Part shown: piece after piece, positions 23,902-33,584 of the stretch
Numbering within the stretch: the first letter of the stretch is position 1
Layout of the letters: each line of letters opens with the position of its first letter
DNA from: Candidatus Kryptonium sp.
GTDB taxonomy: Bacteria > Bacteroidota > Ignavibacteria > Kryptoniales > Kryptoniaceae
DNA length: 64,000 bases
NCBI GenBank assembly: GCA_025060635.1
Contig: JANXBN010000001.1
Location: 815,284 to 879,283, forward strand
Direction of reading: 5' to 3'
Notes under the pieces: generated by a model
Told to the model about the DNA's origin: nothing
The model's input: only the letters and a program-made list of their open reading frames with translations
Database searches by the model: none
Made by a program: the position numbers and the translations under genes

Positions 23902-25254
23902 ATGAGTTGGTTGATGGTTAGCGTATCCGGAGTTAGGGGGGTGGTTGGGGAAGCACTAACTCCATTTGAAATTGTGAAGTTTGTTTCAGCGTTTGCTGAG
24001 TTTTCCGGTCGTGGAAAAATTATGGTTGGTCGTGATACGCGAGCGCATAGTTTTTTTATCTCTAATATCGTTTCAGGGACACTTATTGCGATGGGTTGCG
24101 AGGTCGTTGATATTGGCGTGTGCCCGACTCCGACATTACAACTTGCAGTTGAACATTCCGATGCAAAAGGTGGGGTTATGATCACAGCAAGCCACAACCC
24201 GGAGAAGTGGAACGGCTTGAAATTTATTTCGGCAGATGGAACTTTCCTATCACCCGAACAACATAAAAAATTTGTTGAACTTTCTGAAAGCAAATTGTCG
24301 TTTGCCCGATGGGACAAAATCGGCAATTATGCTCAAGATAGATCCTTCATTGAAAAACATATCCAGAAAATTTTACAAATTAGCTTCATTGATGCGGAAA
24401 GAATAAGGAAGCGAAGATTTAAGGTTGTCGTTGACTGCATCAATGGTGCTGGATCGGAGATCGTTCCAAAACTGCTTGAGGAATTTGGTTGTAAAGTTGT
24501 AAAGTTAAATTGTGACGGAAGCGGAGTTTTTACACACGAGCCAGAACCTTTACCGGAGAACCTTACGGAACTTTGTGAAGTTGTGAAGCAAACTGAATCT
24601 GATTTCGGAATAGCTGTTGATCCAGATGCAGATCGCCTTGTTATCGTCACAGAGAAGGGTGAGCCATTCGGTGAGGAGTATACAATTGTTCAAGCGGTGA
24701 AGATAGTTTTGGATAAAAAAGGTATAAATAAAAATGTAGTTGTCAATTTGTCCACGACGAAGGCTGTTGAAGAGATCGCGAAAAATTACAACGCCAAAGT
24801 TTATAGAAGCCCGGTTGGAGAGATAAATGTCGTTAAAAAAATGAAAGAAACCGATGCCATAATCGGTGGTGAAGGAAGTGGCGGTGTTATTCTGCCGGAA
24901 GTTCACTATGGAAGGGATTCGCTTGTTGGGATAGCACTTTTTCTGCAGAACCTTGTTGAATTTGGTGGAAAAGTTTCAGAATTTAAAAAAACATTGCCAG
25001 AGTTTGAGATCTTCAAAACGAAGATTAACATTGAAGGTGTGAATCCGGATGAGATTTTCAAAAAAGTAAAAGAGATTTATAGCGATGCAGAGATCAACAC
25101 AGAAGATGGCTTAAGGATTGATTTTGGAGACAAGTGGGTTCATATAAGAAAATCAAATACCGAGCCGATTTTAAGGATAATTGCGGAGGCGAAATCAAAG
25201 AAAGAAGCGGAGGAAATCGTAAGAGATTTAAAAATAAAAATCGGAATTGATTAA
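23902..25254 (+). CDS. glmM: Phosphoglucosamine mutase / phosphomannomutase family
   Basis: 450 residues of the alpha-D-phosphohexomutase family. The phosphoserine loop is TASHNPE (Ser97), the magnesium loop is DPDADR, the sugar-binding loop GGEGSGG and the phosphate-binding loop RKSNTEP. GlmM makes glucosamine-1-phosphate for peptidoglycan and lipid A precursors. The N-terminus (VSGVRGVVGEALTP) and length fit GlmM, but a phosphomannomutase role cannot be excluded. It diverges from plsC; the next gene overlaps or abuts its stop. Confidence 0.85.
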   Translation: MSWLMVSVSGVRGVVGEALTPFEIVKFVSAFAEFSGRGKIMVGRDTRAHSFFISNIVSGTLIAMGCEVVDIGVCPTPTLQLAVEHSDAKGGVMITASHNPEKWNGLKFISADGTFLSPEQHKKFVELSESKLSFARWDKIGNYAQDRSFIEKHIQKILQISFIDAERIRKRRFKVVVDCINGAGSEIVPKLLEEFGCKVVKLNCDGSGVFTHEPEPLPENLTELCEVVKQTESDFGIAVDPDADRLVIVTEKGEPFGEEYTIVQAVKIVLDKKGINKNVVVNLSTTKAVEEIAKNYNAKVYRSPVGEINVVKKMKETDAIIGGEGSGGVILPEVHYGRDSLVGIALFLQNLVEFGGKVSEFKKTLPEFEIFKTKINIEGVNPDEIFKKVKEIYSDAEINTEDGLRIDFGDKWVHIRKSNTEPILRIIAEAKSKKEAEEIVRDLKIKIGID

Positions 25255-25255
25255 A

Positions 25256-26536
25256 ATGAAAATGAGAAAATTTTTAGCGCTTGTCTTTTTTCTTAACGCT
25301 TTCAATTATTTTGTTTTATCTGGGGAAAAGCCGAAAATGTTATGGTTTGATGCAACTGCAAATTTTGAACTGCTCGGAAGCCATGCTGGAATTGTCAAAG
25401 TTCTTGACAAGTGTGTTGAGGTTGGGATTACGGATATAATTGTTGATGTCAAACCGATATCTGGCGAAGTCCTTTACGATAGCAAATACGCACCAAAAAT
25501 GAAAACCTGGGGCAACTACACCAGACCTGACACATTTGATTTTGTAAATACAATTATAAATGAAGCGAGGAAAAGAAATTTGAAAGTTCATTTAGCTTTA
25601 AATGTATTTTGTGAAGGGCATAATTATCACGACCGAGGAGTTGTTTATTGGAAGCATCCAGAATGGGCAACGGTTATTTACACGAAAGATGGATTCATAC
25701 CGATAACACAGCAAAAGCACAAATACTCGGCGATGGTTAATCCAGCACTTGAGCAGGTCCAAGAATATGAGCTGAAAATAATTGAAGAGATAGTGAAAAA
25801 TTTTAACATAGATGGAATTGTTCTTGACAGAGTAAGGTATGATGGGATTTATGCCGATTTTAGCGATTCTTCACGAGTGAAGTTTGAGAAATGGCTTGGT
25901 AAAAAAATCAAATTTCCAGACGACATATTCAAAATCAAGGGAGACAGCATAGTTAGGGGGAGATATTTTAAAGAGTGGATTAAATGGAGGGCAATGATTA
26001 TCAAAGATTTCTTCAAAAAGGCAAGGGAAGTGGTCAAACGAACAAAGCCAAATGTTTTGTTCGGTGATTATGCTGGCTCGTGGTATTTGACATATTATGA
26101 GCTTGGAGTTAACTGGGCAAGCGAGAAATTTAAACCTGAGTTTGATTGGGCAACACCAGATTATAACAAAACCGGATACGCAGAATTGCTGGATTTCCTA
26201 TGTTCAGGACTTTACTTTTATGAAGTAACAAAAGAAGAAGTTGAGGCAAAGAACAAAATAGATGCTTCAAAACTTACAGAGCCGGGAATGAAACCAGTCA
26301 AACAAGTTTGGTATTCAGTTGAAGGTTCGGCTGAACTTGCCAAAAAAGTGACGATGGGAGTTGTCCCAGTTTATGGGAGCTTATATGTTGAACAGTATAA
26401 GGGAGAACCAGAAAGATTTAAAAAAGCAGTGGAAATGGCTTTTAATAAGACCGATGGAATAATGATTTTTGACCTCGTTCATATTGAGAACTATAAATGG
26501 TGGGACATTTTAAAAGAAATTTTCAAAAAAAGTTAA
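25256..26536 (+). CDS. GHL10-type glycosidase-like exported protein
   Basis: 426 residues from the ATG at 25256, right after the glmM-type gene stop. A TTG nine bases upstream and an ATG six bases downstream are alternatives. It has a signal peptide (FLALVFFLNAFNYFV) and a TIM-barrel domain typical of glycosyl-hydrolase-like family 10 (PF02638): MLWFDATANF, ITDIIVDVKPISGEVLY, RNLKVHLALNVF, NFNIDGIVLDRVRYDG and a C-terminal DGIMIFDLVHIENYKWW. Family members are poorly characterised, with cell-wall or polysaccharide roles suggested. It is followed after 12 bases by the EutN/CcmL gene. Confidence 0.85.
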   Translation: MKMRKFLALVFFLNAFNYFVLSGEKPKMLWFDATANFELLGSHAGIVKVLDKCVEVGITDIIVDVKPISGEVLYDSKYAPKMKTWGNYTRPDTFDFVNTIINEARKRNLKVHLALNVFCEGHNYHDRGVVYWKHPEWATVIYTKDGFIPITQQKHKYSAMVNPALEQVQEYELKIIEEIVKNFNIDGIVLDRVRYDGIYADFSDSSRVKFEKWLGKKIKFPDDIFKIKGDSIVRGRYFKEWIKWRAMIIKDFFKKAREVVKRTKPNVLFGDYAGSWYLTYYELGVNWASEKFKPEFDWATPDYNKTGYAELLDFLCSGLYFYEVTKEEVEAKNKIDASKLTEPGMKPVKQVWYSVEGSAELAKKVTMGVVPVYGSLYVEQYKGEPERFKKAVEMAFNKTDGIMIFDLVHIENYKWWDILKEIFKKS

Positions 26537-26548
26537 AACGGGCGAAAG

Positions 26549-26830
26549 TTGATACTTGCGAAAGTAACAGGAACTATCGTTGCAACGCAGAAAAATGAAA
26601 AACTGAAACCTTACAAAATCTTGGTAATTCAACCAATTGATTTGAAAGGTAATTTTATCGGCAGGGATATGCTTGCCCTTGATATGGTAGATGCAGGAAT
26701 CGGTGATATTGTGATAGCTCTTCAAGAAGGAACTTCAGCGAGACAAATTCTCGGAAAGGATGATGTGCCAGTTCATACGCTCGTTGTTGCTGTCGTTGAT
26801 GGAATTGAACTAATTGATGATGAAAAATGA
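26549..26830 (+). CDS. EutN/CcmL-family bacterial microcompartment vertex protein
   Basis: 93 residues. It begins at a TTG whose product MILAKVTGTIVATQKNEKL matches the usual start of the EutN/CcmL family, which supports the rare start codon. Further family features are YKILVIQPIDLKG, MLALDMVDAGIGDIVIALQEG and SARQI. Family members form pentamers that cap the vertices of polyhedral protein shells. No hexameter shell gene (BMC domain) or encapsulated enzyme is nearby; the neighbours are a GHL10 protein and dprA, whose start overlaps by 4 bases. So this is an orphan vertex gene, or the shell genes are elsewhere. Confidence 0.88.
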   Translation: MILAKVTGTIVATQKNEKLKPYKILVIQPIDLKGNFIGRDMLALDMVDAGIGDIVIALQEGTSARQILGKDDVPVHTLVVAVVDGIELIDDEK

Positions 26831-27936
26831 ATGTTGATGTAAGACATATTTTAAAACTAACCACGATCCCAGGAATAGGTTCAGGACGTATAAGAAATCT
26901 TGTAAATTATTTCAAAGACACCGAGCTTATCTTTAAAGCGCCACTTACAGAATTAGTTAAAGTGGAAGGCATAGACAAAGGACTTGCTAAAAGAATCATT
27001 GAAATGAGAAACCAAAATTCAAAATTCATAGACGAGCAACTTTCAAAAGCTGAAAAAGTTGGGACAAGAATTTTAACACTTTGGGATTCTGATTATCCAG
27101 ATCTTTTAAGAAAAATTTATGATCCACCTGTTGTTCTTTTTGTGCGCGGAAATTTGATTGAAAAAGATAAGTATTCAATTGCGATAGTTGGGACAAGGAC
27201 ACCAACGCCTTATGGAAAAATAATCTGCGAGAGGTTTGCTGTTGAGTTGACGAAAATCAATTTGACAATCATAAGCGGTTTTGCGAGAGGAATTGATACA
27301 ATCGCGCATACTTCTGCGTTGAAATCTGGTGGTAGAACAATTGCGGTTCTCGGTTCCGGTGTTGATTATATCTATCCGCCTGAAAATAGAAAGATCGTTG
27401 AGAGCGTTATATCAAACGGTGCGATCGTTTCTGAATTTCCCATGGGGACAAAGCCAGATGCAATGAATTTTCCGAGAAGAAATAGAATCATAAGTGGAAT
27501 GTCACTTGGAGTTTTAATAATTGAGACGAGTAAAACTGGAGGTGCGATGATAACAGCTGAATTTGCGAATGATCAAAATCGTGAGGTCTTTGCGGTTCCC
27601 GGAAACATTGATAGCGTCAAAAGTCAAGGTACAAATTTTCTGATAAAACAAAACAAGGCAAAGCTCGTTGAAAATGTTGAAGATATAATAGAAGAAATTC
27701 GTCCTTTGATCCAGCCGATTCTGAAATCTGAACCTCCCAAGCCAAAAGTTGAATTAAATGTTTTTGAAGCAAAGATTCTTGATGTTTTATCTTCAACAGA
27801 GCCGATGCATGTTGATAAAATTGCGGAACTTTCAGGATTATCTGTAACTGATACGCTTGTTCACTTGCTATCGCTTGAATTCAAAGATTTGGTTCGGCAG
27901 CTTCCCGGCAAATTGTTTATAAAAAATTTAAATTAA
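26827..27936 (+). CDS. dprA: DNA processing protein DprA
   Basis: 369 residues. DprA loads RecA on incoming single-stranded DNA in natural transformation. An N-terminal helix-hairpin-helix/SAM-like part is seen (TIPGIGSGRIRNLVNYF). The Rossmann core follows, with AIVGTRTPTPYGK, ISGFARGIDTIAHTSAL, GSGVDYIYPPENR, MNFPRRNRIISGMS and FAVPGNIDS. The C-terminal winged helix (residues about 305-369) is the DprA_WH domain. The start overlaps the EutN/CcmL stop by 4 bases, so the two are translationally coupled. Confidence 0.96.
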   Translation: MNVDVRHILKLTTIPGIGSGRIRNLVNYFKDTELIFKAPLTELVKVEGIDKGLAKRIIEMRNQNSKFIDEQLSKAEKVGTRILTLWDSDYPDLLRKIYDPPVVLFVRGNLIEKDKYSIAIVGTRTPTPYGKIICERFAVELTKINLTIISGFARGIDTIAHTSALKSGGRTIAVLGSGVDYIYPPENRKIVESVISNGAIVSEFPMGTKPDAMNFPRRNRIISGMSLGVLIIETSKTGGAMITAEFANDQNREVFAVPGNIDSVKSQGTNFLIKQNKAKLVENVEDIIEEIRPLIQPILKSEPPKPKVELNVFEAKILDVLSSTEPMHVDKIAELSGLSVTDTLVHLLSLEFKDLVRQLPGKLFIKNLN

Positions 27937-27938
27937 TT

Positions 27939-27961
27939 GCCTCCCCCGAAAGGAGGGAGGC
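27939..27961. terminator. GC-rich hairpin between convergent dprA and spy-like genes
   Basis: A 7-bp stem (27939-27945 with 27955-27961) continues through two more C-G pairs and a bulged A to a GAAA tetraloop. A/T-rich flanks on both sides lack a long clean T run, so it is a probable but imperfect bidirectional terminator. Confidence 0.55.
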
Positions 27962-27973
27962 TGAAATAAGATT

Positions 27974-28474
27974 TTACCACCATCTATGTAATTTTAATCC
28001 TCTGCCAGGTTTAGCCCAATCGCGAAATCTAAATTCCGGTCCAAATCCAAATTTCCAATAACCAAATTTTTCTTTTAAAATTTTCCTTTGCTCTGGGGTC
28101 AAAATTTGTTGAATATTTATCCAGTAATTTACTCGGTTTTGAGTCAACTCTTTCATATATCTGGAAATTTCGTCCATCTTTTTGTCAATTGCCGATCTAT
28201 CAAGTTTTTCAGCGTAGAGCAGTTCTTGGAGTTCAATTCTTGCTTTGTTCAGTTTACCAACTATTTCCGCTTGATTTTTGCGAAATTCAAAAAATATGTT
28301 TTGAAGTTTAGATTTTTGTTCATCTGTTAGTTTTAGTTCTTCATAAAATTTGGTGATGCTTTTCCGCCAGCGGTCATCGGCAGGGAAATCAAATTCAGAG
28401 CCAAGTATTTTGGAAAAAGAGTTTGTTGCGATTAAGATCAACGCGATTCCTATTAAAACTATTTTTGTTTTCAT
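27974..28474 (-). CDS. Spy/CpxP-like periplasmic protein
   Basis: 166 residues with a signal peptide (KIVLIGIALILIATNSFS). Two LTxxQ-type repeats, LTDEQKSKLQNIFFEF and LTPEQRKILKEKFG, frame a helical middle (IVGKLNKARIELQELL), the layout of the Spy/CpxP family of periplasmic stress proteins and chaperones. The C-terminus is Trp/Phe/Gly/Arg-rich. It diverges from the amidohydrolase gene to the right. No two-component partner is adjacent. A metal-resistance role (CnrX/ZraP-like) is an alternative. Confidence 0.75.
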   Translation of the reverse strand: MKTKIVLIGIALILIATNSFSKILGSEFDFPADDRWRKSITKFYEELKLTDEQKSKLQNIFFEFRKNQAEIVGKLNKARIELQELLYAEKLDRSAIDKKMDEISRYMKELTQNRVNYWINIQQILTPEQRKILKEKFGYWKFGFGPEFRFRDWAKPGRGLKLHRWW

Positions 28475-28564
28475 AGCGGTAGTTTAAGTGGGTTTTTGTT
28501 TTTGTTTCTTTGTCTTCATTAAATTAGATGTGATTTAGAACACAAAAGTTTAATCTGTCCTGTT

Positions 28565-29836
28565 ATGAAAATTTTTTATGCCAAATATATCTTGCCTGTG
28601 ACTTCTGAAATAATTGAAGATGGTGCAGTTGTCGTTGACGGAAGGAAGATCATTGATTTTGGAAATCGCGAAGAAATTGATGCGAGATATAAGGGAATTG
28701 AGAGGAAAATTGACCTTAAAAATGCGCTGATAATGCCAGGGTTCGTAAATGCGCATACACATCTTGAGCTATCGGGTGTGAAAATTAAAATTGATGATAT
28801 TAAAAACTTTAGAGATTGGTTATATCAAATTGTCAGACAAAGGCGAAAATTGTTTGATGTTGAAGGAGGCGTGAGGAAAATAAAATTTTTTAAATTTTTG
28901 CTTGAAAAACATTGGAAAATGAAGGTAAAGCGAAGAATTAACGAAATTATAAATTCAGGAACGATCGCGATCGGGGATATTTCAAACACAGGCAAATTGA
29001 TAACAACGCTTCTTAGGGTGCCCGTGAAAATTCATATTTTTATTGAACTAATTTCATTTATTGAGGAAAAGGGAATAGAATTTTTCAATCTTGTAAAGGA
29101 CCTCGTTATGGATGTGCGGGAAGTTGCAAGAAGATATGGATTGGAAAGAGAGTTTAGAATTTCTTTATCACCACATGCGCCATATTCCGTTTCAAAAACT
29201 TTATTCAAATTGATAAAAAATTTCAACGAGAATTTAAAAACGAGCGTTCATGTTAGTGAGGTTATTGACGAAGTTGAATTCATAAGGAACGGAACCGGCT
29301 TCTTTCGGGATTTCTTGATTGAAAGAAATAGCTTTGATTATTCTTGGAGTCCACCGGGGGTTTCCCCTGTTAAGTATCTTGATCAAATTGGTTTTGTTGA
29401 CGAGAATACGCTTGCTGTGCATTGTGTAAATGTTGATGACGAAGATATTGAAATTTTGAGCCAAAGAAATGTAAGTGTGTGCACTTGTCCAAGAAGTAAC
29501 TTCTTTTTAAAGGTTGGCAAAGCGCCAGTCAGAAAGTTCATTGATAATGGAATAAATGTTTGCCTTGGGACAGATAGCATCGCAAGTAATCGCGATTTGA
29601 ACATTTTAAAAGAGTTAAGATTTGCTCGTGAGTTTTACAGAGATGTAAGCGATGAAGAACTTATAAAAATTGCAACTATAAACGGAGCAAAAGCACTTGG
29701 CTTTGGGGACATCTGTGGTAGCATAGAGAAAGGAAAAGATGCAGACCTTGTTTATTTCATCATCCCGAACGATTTAGAGAAGAGCGAGATTTACAATTTT
29801 ATATTTCAAGCAAATGTGTGTGGAAGGTTGATTTAA
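28565..29836 (+). CDS. Amidohydrolase / deaminase (TRZ/ATZ, MTA/SAH deaminase-like family)
   Basis: 423 residues of the metal-dependent amidohydrolase superfamily. The metal site comprises His64-x-His66 (FVNAHTHLELSG), SPHAPYSVS, SVHVSE, AVHCVNVDD and Asp in CLGTDSIASN. This arrangement is typical of 5'-methylthioadenosine/S-adenosylhomocysteine deaminase and related aminodeaminases. The Arg/Lys-rich stretch around residues 95-128 and a divergent N-terminal part make the substrate uncertain; guanine- or aminofutalosine-type deamination are alternatives. It is a stand-alone gene diverging from the spy-like gene. Confidence 0.8.
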   Translation: MKIFYAKYILPVTSEIIEDGAVVVDGRKIIDFGNREEIDARYKGIERKIDLKNALIMPGFVNAHTHLELSGVKIKIDDIKNFRDWLYQIVRQRRKLFDVEGGVRKIKFFKFLLEKHWKMKVKRRINEIINSGTIAIGDISNTGKLITTLLRVPVKIHIFIELISFIEEKGIEFFNLVKDLVMDVREVARRYGLEREFRISLSPHAPYSVSKTLFKLIKNFNENLKTSVHVSEVIDEVEFIRNGTGFFRDFLIERNSFDYSWSPPGVSPVKYLDQIGFVDENTLAVHCVNVDDEDIEILSQRNVSVCTCPRSNFFLKVGKAPVRKFIDNGINVCLGTDSIASNRDLNILKELRFAREFYRDVSDEELIKIATINGAKALGFGDICGSIEKGKDADLVYFIIPNDLEKSEIYNFIFQANVCGRLI

Positions 29837-29909
29837 AGGGTTTGTTTATCTTCCCGAAGCAAGCGAAGCGATAAAACTTTAGGAATGACGATTTGCCCTT
29901 TTTATCTTC

Positions 29910-29938
29910 TTGACAGAAATTTGAAGAATTTTTATATT
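29910..29938 (+). promoter_or_regulatory. Consensus sigma70-type promoter upstream of the hybrid kinase
   Basis: A perfect -35 box TTGACA (29910-29915), a 17-base spacer and a -10 box TATATT (29933-29938). Transcription would start near 29945, giving the kinase mRNA a leader of about 130 bases. No known riboswitch was recognised in the leader. Confidence 0.65.
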
Positions 29939-30073
29939 TTAGTGAGCAATGTCTTAGCGTCGTAAGAAATTTTGTTGATTTCATTTTTTGCGATCTATTT
30001 TATTGGCTAGCGAATTTTCTATTTCTCGCCGAAGGAAAGGGAAATAAGTTAATTAAAAACATACATATCAAAG

Positions 30074-33000
30074 ATGAAGCAGAAAAATCTAAACATAATT
30101 TTATCTGTTGTCCTCGTTCTGTTTTTACTTTCTATGTTTGGGCTTGGGTTTTACCTGTATAAGCAAACTGAAAAAGAGATCGTGGATATATTAGGAAAAC
30201 AGCAAATTTTGATATCAAAGCAAATTCAGAAAGCGGTTGAATCATATTTTCAATCCAGAGCTCAAGGACTAAAAGCTTTGTCATCTTTTGAGTCAATCAT
30301 AAAAAGAATCCCCGAAAAAATAAAGGACGATGTAAACTCTTATTATCAACATCTAAAGTCGTATTATGTCCCCGCAATTTCTGTTTTTGATGAAAAAGGC
30401 AGGGTTATTTATTCAACTTCCAAAGAGGCAATCGGGAAGGATTATAGTTCTTATGACTTTTGGAAAAAGTTGGAGCGATCGTATAAAGATAGTTTATTTT
30501 TTGTTCCAATAGTTGAGCCAGATAGTTTGATGAACCTTTTGTATAAAAAACCTTTTTCTTTGGCTATCTCGTCTGTTCATATTAATGGTAAGTTTCTCGG
30601 AGCGGTTGCATACACGATTGAAATTGATTCACTTATAAGTTCACTTGTAAAATCTTTTGACTCCGAAGTTAAGTTTTTAGACATATGGATTATGTCTGGG
30701 GATAAAATTTTAAGTTTTCATTCCTCGCATCCTGAAATGGTTTTAAGGCGTGCTCAATTTAGTGAGAGCAAATGTTACAATTGCCATATTTCTTTTGGAT
30801 ATGTTGATACTATGCTTGTTAAGGAATCGGGGATGATAAGATATAAATTGAAGAATTACCCAGAGAAGCTCGCTGGTTTTTCTCAGCTTAAAGTAGGCAG
30901 CGAAAGCTTTATTTTCGTTGTAGCGGTTCCTTTTGGTGAGGTTTTGAAAATAGCAAGAGTGAATTTGGAAATTGTATATTTGCTTCTTGGATTGGCAATG
31001 CTTATTCTTGTAGTCTATGGATTTTTATTTTTGAGGAATTTACGGGAAATAATTCGGGCAGAGGAGAGAGAAAAACAAAGGGAAGAAAGGGAAAAGATCC
31101 AGAAACTTTACACTTTACTTTTCCAAAATTCAAACGATGGCATTTACATACTTGATCTTGAGAACAGAAGATTTATTGAAGTTAATAAACGATTTCAGGA
31201 AATGTTTGGTTACACGCTTGATGAGTTAAGAGAGCTTGATTTTATTAACCTCGTGGCTCCTGAATCAAGAATTTTGATTGAAGAGAGAACTCAGAAAATA
31301 GCTCGTGGCGGTCCAGCCCTGCAAAGATACACATTTACAGCACTTGCGAAAGATGGTAAAAAATTTGAGGTTGAGGCAAGCGTTAGTTATGTGCGATTTG
31401 GAAAGAAAATGTATATGCTTGGAATCTGTAGAGATATAAGTGAGATTTTGAGACAGAAGGAACTTTACCAGAATTTGTTTGATAATTTACCGGTTGGCGT
31501 CGTCATACATCAAGATGGAAAAATTGTTAAATGTAATAAAACAGCAGTTCGCGCTTGCGGTGCTGAATCGGAAAACGATTTGATTGGGAAACCTGTTCTT
31601 AATTTTGTTCATCCGGATTTTGTTGAAATTGCAAAGGAGCGAATAAGAAGAATCATAGAATATGGTGAAGAGGTTCCACCTGTTGAAGAGAAGTTGATTT
31701 GTCCTGATGGTAGAGTTATTGATGTTGAGATAAGATCATCAAGGATAATTTGGGAAGGAAAGCCAGCGGTTCAGGTCGTTGTCTCAGATATTACGGAAAT
31801 CAAGCGACTTCATAGGGAATTGATGCAGAGATACTCCGATGAACAGAAATTAAAATCAAGGTTTGAAGCAATTCTGAAAAATATCTCTGATGGAGTTTTG
31901 TATCAAAATGAGCAGGGGATAATTGAGTTCGTAAATGAAGAATTTTGTAAAATCGCAGGTTACAGGTCTCCTGATGAGCTGATCGGAAAGACATTTGATG
32001 AATTTCTTGAAAAATTTAAGGAGTTACTTGAAGATTTGAAAGAGATAGATAAAATAAAAGGTTGGGTGAGAGATAGAGAATTTGTCAAGTATGATGAATT
32101 GAAGTTGAAAAATGGGCGAATAATTGAGCGTACTGGGATTCCAGTTTTTGATCTGAACGGAAGGTATATCGGGCGTTTGTCCTTGGCAAGGGATATAACC
32201 GAAAGAAAGCAAAAAGAAAAACAGATCCTTGAACTTCAAAAGTTTGAAGTTCTCGGACATCTTTCAAGTGGAATTGCACATGATTTTAACAATGTGCTTG
32301 GAATTATAAGTGGAATGCTTGAGATCATAAGGATTAAGACCTCAGATAAAAATATAATTGGTTATCTTGATTCGGCTCTTTCCGCAGTTCAAAGAGGCGC
32401 TGAAATAGCGAGACGACTCTTGCAATTTTCAAAAAGAAAAATTGAGGAGTTCAAACCTATCTCTGTTAAAAATCTCGTTCTTGATTGTGTCAAGATACTT
32501 GAGCATACTGTTCCGAAAAGTATCCAAATAAAAACAGATATTGCTGATGATTCTATTATTTATGGTTCCTATGGCGATTTACAGCAGGTAATTTTAAATC
32601 TTGCTATAAATGCAAAAGATGCTATGCCATCTGGTGGTGATTTGACAATTACCGTTAATTCAATAGATAAAAGTTTCATTGAGAAGAAATTTGGAAAAGT
32701 TGTTTCCGATTCTTATGTTATGATTGCGGTTTCTGATACAGGAGTTGGAATTAGCGATGAACTGAAAGAGAAAATCTTTGAACCATTTTTCACAACGAAG
32801 GAACCAGGTAAAGGTACGGGATTGGGGCTTGCGATTGTTAAAAACATAGTGTCAATTCACGGAGGTTATGTTGATTTTGAAAGTGTAGTTGGCAAAGGAA
32901 CAACATTTTTTGTTTATCTCCCGGTTCAGTTTAAGGGAGGAGAAGAAACTAAAACATATCGGGGAGAGGAGAAAATGCAAAAAGTAGAAAAAATAGGGGA

Positions 33001-33364
33001 GGGTTATAAAGCGCTTGTCGTTGAGGATGAGGAAAATTTGAGAATTATTATGAAGGATTACCTTGAAATTTTAGGATTTAGTGTGATTGAGGCTACCGAT
33101 GGGGTTGAAGGGCTAAAGAAATTTGAAGAAAACAAAGATATTAAAATTGTTTTCGTTGACTATGGATTACCGAGGATGATGGGAGATGAGTTAATAAGGA
33201 GAATAAATCAAATTTCAAATGATGTGAAGTCAGTTCTCGTAACTGGTTTTGTTGATATTGGGGATGATGTGAAGCGCTCGCTCCCATCGGGGACGAGGTT
33301 TTTAAAGAAACCATATAACTTAACCCAAGTTGAGGAAGTTGTGAAAGAATTTTTGAACATGTGA
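30074..33364 (+). CDS. Hybrid sensor histidine kinase with periplasmic heme motif, three PAS domains and receiver
   Basis: 1096 residues. A transmembrane helix at about 9-28 is followed by a roughly 265-residue periplasmic sensor with a c-type heme motif, Cys234-x-x-Cys237-His238 (CYNCH). A second helix lies at about 297-317, then a short Glu/Arg-rich coiled stretch and three PAS domains (about 345-455, 460-575, 590-710). The HisKA domain has phospho-acceptor His736 in IAHDFNN. The ATPase domain shows the N box [20 protein letters not shown] and [11 protein letters not shown]. The receiver has phospho-acceptor Asp1029 ([10 protein letters not shown]) and the conserved Lys in FLKKPY. It probably senses redox state or a gas through heme. 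No separate output regulator is adjacent. Confidence 0.92.
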   Translation: MKQKNLNIILSVVLVLFLLSMFGLGFYLYKQTEKEIVDILGKQQILISKQIQKAVESYFQSRAQGLKALSSFESIIKRIPEKIKDDVNSYYQHLKSYYVPAISVFDEKGRVIYSTSKEAIGKDYSSYDFWKKLERSYKDSLFFVPIVEPDSLMNLLYKKPFSLAISSVHINGKFLGAVAYTIEIDSLISSLVKSFDSEVKFLDIWIMSGDKILSFHSSHPEMVLRRAQFSESKCYNCHISFGYVDTMLVKESGMIRYKLKNYPEKLAGFSQLKVGSESFIFVVAVPFGEVLKIARVNLEIVYLLLGLAMLILVVYGFLFLRNLREIIRAEEREKQREEREKIQKLYTLLFQNSNDGIYILDLENRRFIEVNKRFQEMFGYTLDELRELDFINLVAPESRILIEERTQKIARGGPALQRYTFTALAKDGKKFEVEASVSYVRFGKKMYMLGICRDISEILRQKELYQNLFDNLPVGVVIHQDGKIVKCNKTAVRACGAESENDLIGKPVLNFVHPDFVEIAKERIRRIIEYGEEVPPVEEKLICPDGRVIDVEIRSSRIIWEGKPAVQVVVSDITEIKRLHRELMQRYSDEQKLKSRFEAILKNISDGVLYQNEQGIIEFVNEEFCKIAGYRSPDELIGKTFDEFLEKFKELLEDLKEIDKIKGWVRDREFVKYDELKLKNGRIIERTGIPVFDLNGRYIGRLSLARDITERKQKEKQILELQKFEVLGHLSSGIAHDFNNVLGIISGMLEIIRIKTSDKNIIGYLDSALSAVQRGAEIARRLLQFSKRKIEEFKPISVKNLVLDCVKILEHTVPKSIQIKTDIADDSIIYGSYGDLQQVILNLAINAKDAMPSGGDLTITVNSIDKSFIEKKFGKVVSDSYVMIAVSDTGVGISDELKEKIFEPFFTTKEPGKGTGLGLAIVKNIVSIHGGYVDFESVVGKGTTFFVYLPVQFKGGEETKTYRGEEKMQKVEKIGEGYKALVVEDEENLRIIMKDYLEILGFSVIEATDGVEGLKKFEENKDIKIVFVDYGLPRMMGDELIRRINQISNDVKSVLVTGFVDIGDDVKRSLPSGTRFLKKPYNLTQVEEVVKEFLNM

Positions 33365-33511
33365 TTATAAGTAGTTTTTAATATCAAACTCAAGCCTCAT
33401 CGGGGTGATCCAATCTTGTGAATCCCAGTAGATAAATGTCTGGTTTTGCGGGAAATTTTGAATTTGAAAATTTTTATTTTTACATTTAATTGAAAGGTTT
33501 TGAAATATAAC
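33365..33511 (-). pseudogene. Possible gene remnant or short reading frame without a start
   Basis: On the minus strand, 48 codons are open from the stop at 33365-33367 back to a stop at 33512-33514. The C-terminal half (QTFIYWDSQDWITPM then RLEFDIKNYL) has a protein-like composition, but there is no usable ATG, GTG or TTG before it. Its stop directly abuts the kinase stop, and the upstream half overlaps the predicted citrate synthase promoter. It may be the decayed end of a lost gene; chance is possible. Confidence 0.25.
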
Positions 33512-33518
33512 TTATAAC
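33490..33518 (+). promoter_or_regulatory. Sigma70-type promoter for citrate synthase
   Basis: A -35 box TTGAAA (33490-33495), a 17-base spacer and a -10 box TATAAC (33513-33518), about 65 bases before the ATG. A strong ribosome site GGGAGGA (33571-33577) precedes the start codon by 7 bases. Confidence 0.55.
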
Positions 33519-33584
33519 TTAACAAACGCTTGGGGCTATTGCCAAACAGGCGCAAATAAAAATTAAATCAGGGAGGAACTGACT

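Noticed and set aside
29837-30073. Riboswitch in the leader of the hybrid kinase
   Set aside because: The region has a promoter and a long leader, but no conserved aptamer pattern could be recognised; a palindrome-like GAAGCAAGCGAAGC near 29858 is too short to call.
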